NCBI GenBank assembly: GCA_016281165.1
Contig: JAEEIC010000261.1
Location: 1-19,869 of the forward strand
Direction of reading: 5' to 3'
Length of the DNA: 19,869 bases
Source of the DNA: Bacillota bacterium
GTDB lineage: Bacteria; Bacillota; Clostridia; Peptostreptococcales; Anaerovoracaceae
This document shows, one piece after another, positions 14,428 through 19,869 of this stretch. Below the pieces are notes generated by a model. It ran no database searches, had not been told where the DNA came from, and was given only the letters and a program-made list of their open reading frames with translations. Both the position numbers and the translations under genes were made by a program. Positions within the stretch are counted from its first letter, which is position 1, and each line of letters begins with the position of its first letter.

Positions 14428-15478
14428 CCGCGCGTCCTCCGCATATACCGCTCAGCGCCTTTATCAATACGTCGTTATCCTCCGGCAGCCCCACCGCGGT
14501 CCGAAACCATCCGGGCCCCAGGCCTCTCATATCCGCGCAGTCCCTGACGGCGACGCCGAGGGCGTACAGCCTCTCCGCCAGATCCTCAGGTCCTCTGAAG
14601 AGTATGTAATTCGCGCAGGAAGGGACGGGAGCGAGGCCGAGCGAGGACAGGGCCTGTTCCAGCCTCTTTCTTTCCTTTCCGATCAGGGCGCGGCTCCTTT
14701 CCCGGTATCCCTCCTCCTTCAGGGCGGCGATCCCGGCCGCCTGGGCCGGGGCGGAGACGTTCCAGGGCTGGATGGTCCGCGACATCTTCCCAAGCAGCTC
14801 CGGGTCTGAGGAAAGGCAGTATCCCAGCCTCAGGCCCGCCATGGCCCAGGTCTTGGTGAAGGCCTTGAGTATTACAAGGAAGGGATGCTCATAGAGCTGG
14901 GGGGCGAAGGACCCGGGCTCTTCGCAGAGGTCTATGAAGCATTCGTCGAGAAAAAGGAAGCAGCCCAGCTCATCGCAGATCTCGGCGAGCCTCAGGACCA
15001 GCTGTCTGTCAGCCAGCCTTCCCGCCGGGTTCGAGGGGCGGCAGAGGAAGAGAGCGGCCGGCCTTTCCTTTGCCAGGGCCTCCGCCAGGCTCTCGTCCGG
15101 GTCGAAGAAGTCCTCTTCCGGGAGGGAAAAGAAGCGGATATCCGCTCCGAAGGCCCTCAGGGCTTCCTCATATTCAGAAAATGCCGGTACCGGCAGCAAT
15201 ACCTTCGCGCGCCCCAGCGCGGCGCAGAAAGAATATATGAGCTCCGCGGCGCCGTTTCCGCAGAGCACGAAGCTCTCCGGGACCTTCTCTTCTTCCGCTA
15301 TCGCTCTCACCAGGTCCGCGCAGCCGGGATCCGGGTAGCGGTAAATGTCAGCCGCCGCTTCCCGGACGGCCCTCACCACGCTCTGCGGCGGGCCCAGGGG
15401 ATTCACGCTGGCCGAAAGATCGAGCTTTATTCTTTTGTCCGTCGTTCCCCCGTGGGGATTCTTCTTCGCGTAGAGCAT
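14420..15478 (-). CDS. cobD: L-threonine-O-3-phosphate decarboxylase (PLP enzyme)
   Basis: The 352-residue product is a fold-type I PLP enzyme resembling histidinol-phosphate aminotransferase. In this operon it is almost certainly CobD (Salmonella naming; CobC in Pseudomonas), which decarboxylates threonine phosphate to the aminopropanol phosphate attached by CbiB. Evidence includes NPHGGT near the start, DLSASVNPLGPP (20-31), FLCRPSNPAG (144-153), D178 in FLDECFIDL, and the PLP lysine K209 in KAFTKTWAMAGLRLGY. Without the context it could be read as HisC, but no histidine genes are present. One base separates its ATG from the cbiB stop codon. A C-terminal CXX-rich metal-binding extension, seen in some homologues, is absent. 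Confidence 0.92.
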   Translation of the reverse strand: MLYAKKNPHGGTTDKRIKLDLSASVNPLGPPQSVVRAVREAAADIYRYPDPGCADLVRAIAEEEKVPESFVLCGNGAAELIYSFCAALGRAKVLLPVPAFSEYEEALRAFGADIRFFSLPEEDFFDPDESLAEALAKERPAALFLCRPSNPAGRLADRQLVLRLAEICDELGCFLFLDECFIDLCEEPGSFAPQLYEHPFLVILKAFTKTWAMAGLRLGYCLSSDPELLGKMSRTIQPWNVSAPAQAAGIAALKEEGYRERSRALIGKERKRLEQALSSLGLAPVPSCANYILFRGPEDLAERLYALGVAVRDCADMRGLGPGWFRTAVGLPEDNDVLIKALSGICGGRADD

Positions 15479-15479
15479 C

Positions 15480-16439
15480 TCAGGAAATGAGGGCCGCTTT
15501 CGCGGCGAGGGAGATGATGAGGCCGATGAAGGCCGAGGCGTACATGAGCCGGCAGCTCAGGGAGATATCGTCCGGCCTTATCTCTCTGAGCGGGTCGCCG
15601 ATGTGCTGTTTTTTGTGGAGCACGCCCCTGTACCAGGCGTCTCCCGCCAGCTGAAGGCCCAGAAGCCCCGCGCATACAGACTCGGTCTGGGCGGAATTGG
15701 GGCTGGCGTGCTTATATCTGTCCCTTTTGAATATCCTCCAGCCATTCCTGACGTCGAGGCCCAGAAAGAGGCCCGCAAGCAGCATGATCAGGGCCGATAT
15801 CCTGGCGGGGATCCAGTTGAATACGTCGTCGGCCTTCGCCGGCACGTATCCGAAATGAGTGTAGGGAGGATCGATGTAGCCGGTCATGGAATCCATGGTG
15901 TTGACGGCTTTGTAGAGCATGCCCAGGGGCGCCCCGCCCAGGGCGGTATAGAACATGGGGGCGATGACCCCGTCGGAGGTGTTCTCCGCCACGGTCTCCA
16001 CCGCGGCCCTGATGACTCCCGCCTCGTCCAGTCTTTCCGTGTCGCGCCCGACTATCATCGAGACCGCTCTTCTCGCGGCCTCAAGTCCCTCATCTTCAAG
16101 GGCTCTTTCGACCTTCACGCTCTCGTCCTTAAGGGACTTGGCCGCCAGGACCTGCCAGCACATGAGGCTCTCGAGGGCAAAGCGCAGATAAGGGCCTGCC
16201 TTCGCGCAGGCCTTCAGCAGCAGGAACGGCAGCAGAAAGGAGCCGCCGGCGACGAGCAGCCACATGAGGGCTCCCGCCGCTCTTTCCCCGGCCGGGGTCT
16301 TGGGGAAGGCCTTTCTCAAGAGCTTTTCGAGCAGCGCTATGGTCTTTCCCATGTATACGACCGGGTGGGGAAGGCCGTGAGGGTCGCCGGCGATCATGTC
16401 GATGAGAAAGCCCGCGGGCAGGGCGAGCAGCGAGGTCAT
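15480..16439 (-). CDS. cbiB: Adenosylcobinamide-phosphate synthase (membrane protein)
   Basis: The 319-residue product is an integral membrane enzyme that joins aminopropanol (phosphate) to adenosylcobyric acid. Family landmarks are GDPHGLPHPVVYMG (18-31), VGRDTERLDEA (130-140), AAVETVAENTSDGVIAPMFY (145-164), NTMDSMTGY (180-188), KADDVFNWIPAR (202-213) and the ASPNSAQTE loop (245-253). Hydrophobic segments are visible near 1-17, 56-77, 215-229 and 299-318. The length is typical. It overlaps the upstream fusion gene by four bases (ATGA). It is placed next to cobD, which makes its small substrate. Confidence 0.95.
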   Translation of the reverse strand: MTSLLALPAGFLIDMIAGDPHGLPHPVVYMGKTIALLEKLLRKAFPKTPAGERAAGALMWLLVAGGSFLLPFLLLKACAKAGPYLRFALESLMCWQVLAAKSLKDESVKVERALEDEGLEAARRAVSMIVGRDTERLDEAGVIRAAVETVAENTSDGVIAPMFYTALGGAPLGMLYKAVNTMDSMTGYIDPPYTHFGYVPAKADDVFNWIPARISALIMLLAGLFLGLDVRNGWRIFKRDRYKHASPNSAQTESVCAGLLGLQLAGDAWYRGVLHKKQHIGDPLREIRPDDISLSCRLMYASAFIGLIISLAAKAALIS

Positions 16440-18421
16440 TCTTTCCCGCTCCTCTGCATGGTGAAGATATAGACCGGGTTCTGGCCCGTCATGAGCTCGT
16501 AAGGCCCCGCTTTGCGGCCCTTCGCCACGGTGAGGGAGACGACCTCGGTCTCGTCGAAGCCGAAGTCCTTCATGGCCGCGGTGAGCTCCGCGACGGTCTC
16601 AAGGGTCACGGCCGTCGCCACTACGCGCGCGAAGGGGTTCTTTTCGAGGGCGCTGGCGATGATGCTTTTGATATCCCCGGAGCTTCCCCCGATGAAGACG
16701 CGGTCGGGGGCGGGGAAGTCCCCGCAGACCGCGGGAGCCGCGCCGCGCGCCAGGCTCACGTTGAAGCAGCCCAGCTTTTTCGTGTTCTTAAGGGTCAGTT
16801 CGGCGGCTTCGGGCTTCTTTTCGGCCGCGTATACCCGGCCCTTATATGCCTGCAGGGCCATCTCCGCCGTGACCGAGCCGGTGCCGGAGCCTATGTCCCA
16901 GCAGACGTGATGCGGTTCTACGCGCAGCTTCGAGAGGCAGACCGCCCTGACCTCGCTCTTGGTCATGGGGATGGGGCTGCCGTCCGCAAGCTCTCTTTCG
17001 AAGCTGTCGTCGGGAAGGCCGGCAAAAATGGGGGCTTTGGGAGCGGGATTTTCGACGATCACGGCGCTGAGGCTGTCAAAAACGCCGTTTTTGAGCTCCT
17101 CCGGGCTGCCGCTGCTGACGCGCTCGTCGGCGTAGCCCAGCCTCTCGCCCACGAAGAGCTTAAGATCCTTGAGACCGGCTTCCGCGAGCCTTGCGCAGAG
17201 CCTGTTCACCCCGTCCGCTCCCCCGGTCATGACGAAGACTCTGGGTCTCGCGGCGATGAGGCCTTCGACGGGGAAGTCCCTTCCGTGCAGGCTCACGGCC
17301 GGTATGTCCTCATAGGAGAGGCCGAGCCTCGCGCAGAGAAGGGACAGGGAGCTCACTCCCGGCAGGATCTTCACCTCGCAGTTTTCGAGCAGGGGGAGGA
17401 GCTTCTTCGCGCCGCTGTAAAAGCCGCTGTCCCCCGACATGAGGACGGCGAAGCGCCTGAACTGGCGCGCGTTCTCGATGACGGAGACTATGTCCCGCGG
17501 GGCGACCGCTTCGAAAGCGGGCTTGCCTTCGGCCGCGGCGGTGTCTATCATGCGCCTCGCGCCGATGAGGCAGTCCGCCTCCCTGACCGCCCTCAGGACC
17601 TCGAGAGTCATGCCCTCCGGGCTTCCGGAGCCGATGCCGCAGACGGTGACGAGGGGCCTGAGCGTGACGCCCAGCTCCTTTTCCAGCGTCAGGGCCGCTT
17701 CGCTCACGCTCACCCCTTCTTTCTGCGGGGGCCTGCCGATGACGAGGACCCTCGCGCCGGTCTTCCTCGCCGCCGCGATCTTCTCCTCAAAGCCGCCGGC
17801 TCTGCCGCCGTCCTTGGTGACGAGGACAGAGGCCCCGCACATCCTGAGCAGGGCTTCGTTCATCTCTTCGCTGAAGGGACCCTGCATGGCGATGACGTGG
17901 GCGGGCGGAAGGCCCGCTTCCGCGCAGGCGGCAAGAGACGCTTCGGACGGGAGCACGCGGGCCCAGACCCTCTCCTTAAAGTCTTTGAGGCCGGAAAAAG
18001 CTCCGAGCTCCTTGCTCCCGGTGGTGAGGAGGACGCTGCCTTCGCTCTCCGCCAGCACGCGGGCGGCTTCCCGGGCGTCCGCGGCGAAGAGGCAGTCCTC
18101 CGGCAGGCGGGAGGATTCGCGCAGGACCCTCAGATACCTCGTGCCGGTCTTTTCGCAGGCTGAGGCGATGTTCTCCGTCGCCTTTTCCGCGTAGGGATGG
18201 GTCGCGTCGAGGACGATATCGAAGCCCTCCTTTTTAAAGAGCTCCTCCATCCGTTCCTCATCCAGCCTGCCGCTGAAGACGCTGATGTTCTCAGCCGGCT
18301 CTATGAGCGAGCCTCCGTATCCGGTGGCGGTGAAGGCGAAGACTTCGGCCGGCGCGCCCCTGAGGAGCTCCGCCAGCTCTCTTCCTTCTGTAGTTCCCGC
18401 GAATATGGCTGTCTTAAACAT
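16436..18421 (-). CDS. CbiJ-CbiE-CbiT fusion: cobalt-precorrin-6A reductase and C5/C15 methyltransferase
   Basis: The 661-residue product joins three cobalamin enzymes. Residues 1-248 are CbiJ (CobK): FAGTTEGRELAE (7-18), DATHPYAEKATENI (72-85), YLRVLRESS (96-104), GPFS (181-184), VTKDGG (201-206). Residues 256-458 are the tetrapyrrole methylase CbiE: GIGSGSPEGMT (262-272), LMSGDSGFYSGA (327-338), ILPGVSS (352-358). Residues 465-655 are CbiT, a Rossmann methyltransferase that also decarboxylates: IPMTKSEVRA (484-493), WDIGSGTGSVTAE (508-520), FIGGSSGDI (576-584). The known order of reactions is reduction (J), C15 methylation with decarboxylation (T), then C5 methylation (E). CbiE-CbiT fusion is common (CobL); having the reductase at the front makes a three-step enzyme. 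The start overlaps the cbiH stop by eight bases. No frameshift or missing motif is seen. Confidence 0.94.
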   Translation of the reverse strand: MFKTAIFAGTTEGRELAELLRGAPAEVFAFTATGYGGSLIEPAENISVFSGRLDEERMEELFKKEGFDIVLDATHPYAEKATENIASACEKTGTRYLRVLRESSRLPEDCLFAADAREAARVLAESEGSVLLTTGSKELGAFSGLKDFKERVWARVLPSEASLAACAEAGLPPAHVIAMQGPFSEEMNEALLRMCGASVLVTKDGGRAGGFEEKIAAARKTGARVLVIGRPPQKEGVSVSEAALTLEKELGVTLRPLVTVCGIGSGSPEGMTLEVLRAVREADCLIGARRMIDTAAAEGKPAFEAVAPRDIVSVIENARQFRRFAVLMSGDSGFYSGAKKLLPLLENCEVKILPGVSSLSLLCARLGLSYEDIPAVSLHGRDFPVEGLIAARPRVFVMTGGADGVNRLCARLAEAGLKDLKLFVGERLGYADERVSSGSPEELKNGVFDSLSAVIVENPAPKAPIFAGLPDDSFERELADGSPIPMTKSEVRAVCLSKLRVEPHHVCWDIGSGTGSVTAEMALQAYKGRVYAAEKKPEAAELTLKNTKKLGCFNVSLARGAAPAVCGDFPAPDRVFIGGSSGDIKSIIASALEKNPFARVVATAVTLETVAELTAAMKDFGFDETEVVSLTVAKGRKAGPYELMTGQNPVYIFTMQRSGKE

Positions 18422-19145
18422 CCCGGTAACCTCTCGGTGTGATCATTTTGCCGCCGATGAGCCTGGCCGCGGCGTTCCCTATGAATACGGTGCAGAACAT
18501 GTCGGCTGGATATCCGGCGAGCTCCCCAAGGCTCATGGTCTCGACGCTCTCGCCGTCTCTTCCTATGTTCCTGGCCACGGCGCAGAGCCTCTCCTTCGGA
18601 AGGACGCGCATTAAGATATCGCAGGCTCTTCTCAGATGATCGGGACGGCCCTTGCTCGCCGGATTGTAGAGCGCGATGGTAAGGTCCGCCTCGGCGGCTT
18701 TGACGAGCCTCTTTTCGATGAGCTCCCAGGGAGTGAGCCTGTCGGAAAGGCTTATGACCGCGAGATCGCAGGTGAGGGGAGCGCCCAGCAGGGCCCCGCC
18801 GGCCAGAGCGGCCGTGAGCCCCGGTATCACGCGTACCTCGGGCTCTTCGCTCTCTCCCCTGAGCTCGTATACCAGTCCCGCCATGCCGTATATGCCGCTG
18901 TCGCCGGAGCAGACGAGGCAGACGTCTCTGCCCGCTTCGGCCGCTTCGAGCGCGAGCCGGCAGCGCTCGGCCTCCTTCGTCATGCCGGTCGCGAGGAACT
19001 CCTTGTCCGGATACCAGGGCCTGACTATGTCGACGTATACCGTATAGCCCGCGATGAGATCGCAGTTTTGGAGGGCCTCGTCAGCCGCGAGGGTGAGGCT
19101 CATCCTGTCTCCCGGCCCGATGCCGACCACTGTAAGTCTATTCAA
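18414..19145 (-). CDS. cbiH: Cobalt-factor III C17-methyltransferase (ring-contracting)
   Basis: The 243-residue product is a tetrapyrrole (corrin/porphyrin) methylase that methylates C17 with ring contraction (CbiH; CobJ in the aerobic pathway). Motifs are VVGIGPGD (6-13), CSGDSGIYGMAGL (79-91), VIPGLTAALAGGALLGAPL (106-124), SLSDRLTPW (132-140) and ALYNPASKGRPDHL (158-171), the last two being typical of the C17 rather than other methylases. The start is TTG at 19145, six bases after GGAGG; no ATG is suitably placed. It overlaps the end of cbiG by eight bases. It lacks the C-terminal ferredoxin/nitrite-reductase-like extension seen in some longer CbiH forms. Confidence 0.94.
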   Translation of the reverse strand: MNRLTVVGIGPGDRMSLTLAADEALQNCDLIAGYTVYVDIVRPWYPDKEFLATGMTKEAERCRLALEAAEAGRDVCLVCSGDSGIYGMAGLVYELRGESEEPEVRVIPGLTAALAGGALLGAPLTCDLAVISLSDRLTPWELIEKRLVKAAEADLTIALYNPASKGRPDHLRRACDILMRVLPKERLCAVARNIGRDGESVETMSLGELAGYPADMFCTVFIGNAAARLIGGKMITPRGYRDV

Positions 19146-19869
19146 AGCTGACCTCCGTTATCTCCTCCGCCAGAGCGGCGGTGACGCCTCTTAAGGCGGT
19201 CTTTCTCACTATGAGCCTGTCCGCGCCGATGAGAGCGGCCCGCTCGCAGACGTTGTCCACCCCCGTCACGCTCCTTACGAACTCGGAGGCGGTGAAATCG
19301 CCCTCAAGGGAAGCGAGCTCTTTTGCGCTGTAAAAGCGCAGGGGAAGGCCCGCTTCCTCGCAGAACTCCCTGATCCCGGCCTCCTCAGCCTTAAGATCGA
19401 TAGTGGCGGCGCATTTTATGGCCTCGGGGACGGCGCCGGCGCTTTTGAGAGCCGCGAGGACCGCTTCTTTCACGTCTTCTTTGCTCACGCCTCTTCTGGC
19501 GCCCAGGCCCAGGCGCAGGGTCTTCGGCACGAGACTTAAGGTCCTTTTGAAGGGCGATCTGCCGCGGACGCCTATATATATCCCCAGTTCTCCCTGAGAC
19601 GAGGCGAAGGTGCCGGGGGGCAGCTCCCCTTTGAGCGGCAGATCCGAGAGCAGGGGAAGGTCTCTTTCCAGTATGGCGGCCGAGACCTCCTTTGAGAGCT
19701 CCATGCTGCTGATGTGAAAGCCTTTTGAGGCCGCCCAGGAGTCGGGAGAAAAGCGGCCGGCGCTGTCGGTCGCGGTGGTGATGACGGCCTGCGCGCCGAG
19801 GCGCTCCGCCAGCAGAGAGGCCAGCCTGTTGGCCCCGCCGATGTGGCCCGAGAGCAGGGGGATGACGAA
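19138..19869 (-). CDS. cbiG: Cobalt-precorrin-5A hydrolase, 5' end outside the window
   Basis: The last 243 codons of cbiG are present; the frame stays open to the window edge, so the N-terminus is missing. The product opens the ring-A delta-lactone of cobalt-precorrin-5A and releases acetaldehyde. The visible start reads FVIPLLSGHIGGANRLA, the highly typical central-domain motif, followed by ITTATDSAG. The C-terminal CbiG domain contains ARRGVSKEDV, CAATIDLKAEEAG, LPLRFYSAKEL, FTASEFVRSVTGV and CERAALIGA. The usual GIGCRRG of this domain is GLGARRG here, with Ala replacing Cys. An internal ATG at 19704 has no good Shine-Dalgarno and lies inside the conserved protein, so it is not the start. 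Confidence 0.94.
   Translation of the reverse strand, partial: FVIPLLSGHIGGANRLASLLAERLGAQAVITTATDSAGRFSPDSWAASKGFHISSMELSKEVSAAILERDLPLLSDLPLKGELPPGTFASSQGELGIYIGVRGRSPFKRTLSLVPKTLRLGLGARRGVSKEDVKEAVLAALKSAGAVPEAIKCAATIDLKAEEAGIREFCEEAGLPLRFYSAKELASLEGDFTASEFVRSVTGVDNVCERAALIGADRLIVRKTALRGVTAALAEEITEVSFE

Noticed and set aside
14420..15478. Histidinol-phosphate aminotransferase (hisC)
   Set aside because: The fold is the same, but the gene is embedded between cbiB and cbiP with overlaps and no histidine genes, so threonine-phosphate decarboxylase is far more likely.
16907..18163. A 418-codon open frame on the plus strand inside the cbiJET fusion
   Set aside because: It is a shadow of the conserved cobalamin gene on the other strand. 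The product is rich in A, R, G, D and E with no domain resemblance.

Overview
The window looks like a chromosome segment from a GC-rich anaerobic member of the Clostridia (Bacillota). The basis is the gene content rather than any marker gene: a surface protease with SLH anchors, a DUF1836 regulator, the cobalt-early (anaerobic) type of cobalamin genes (cbiG, cbiH, cbiJ/E/T, cbiB, cbiP), strong AGGAGG-type ribosome binding sites, heavy AGG (Arg) and ATA (Ile) codon use, and GC-hairpin-plus-T-run terminators. There is no rRNA, tRNA, insertion sequence, phage gene or CRISPR array.

Layout. (1) 232-1665 (+): an amidase-signature hydrolase ending in a clear terminator. (2) 1765-4665 (+): a large secreted subtilisin-family protease with a mosaic C-terminal half and three SLH domains, followed by a small C_GCAxxG_C_C-type cysteine protein at 4704-5105. 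(3) 5165-5704 (-): a lipoprotein related to the molybdate-binding protein ModA but lacking one whole lobe. It is divergent from an overlapping gene pair (5810-9488, +) encoding a heterodimeric, asymmetric ABC exporter. (4) 9558-10213: about 650 bases without a credible gene, containing a 62-bp tandem repeat, a degenerate 34-bp repeat and several hairpins. (5) 10338-12870 (+): a four-gene pyrimidine (deoxy)nucleoside salvage operon, DUF1836 regulator - cytidine deaminase - uridine phosphorylase - deoxyribose-phosphate aldolase, behind a long near-perfect palindrome that overlaps its probable promoter. (6) 12934-19869 (-): the 3' half of an anaerobic cobalamin operon, in transcription order cbiG (cut by the window end), cbiH, a cbiJ-cbiE-cbiT fusion, cbiB, cobD (threonine-phosphate decarboxylase), cbiP.

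How the genes work together. In the salvage operon, cytidine is deaminated to uridine, the uridine or deoxyuridine is phosphorolysed to uracil plus (deoxy)ribose-1-phosphate, and deoxyribose-5-phosphate is cleaved to acetaldehyde and glyceraldehyde-3-phosphate. A phosphopentomutase is needed between the last two steps and is not in the window. In the cobalamin operon the genes run from corrin ring contraction (cbiH, cbiG) through reduction and C5/C15 methylation (cbiJET) to side-chain amidation (cbiP) and making and attaching the aminopropanol arm (cobD, cbiB). cbiL, cbiF, cbiD, cbiC, cbiA and the nucleotide-loop genes must lie elsewhere, some presumably upstream beyond 19869. Neighbouring genes in this operon overlap by 4 or 8 bases or are one base apart, so translational coupling is likely.

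Most of the window is recognisable. The parts least explained by known families are the one-lobed ModA-like lipoprotein, the structured gap at 9558-10213, and the palindrome ahead of the DUF1836 gene.
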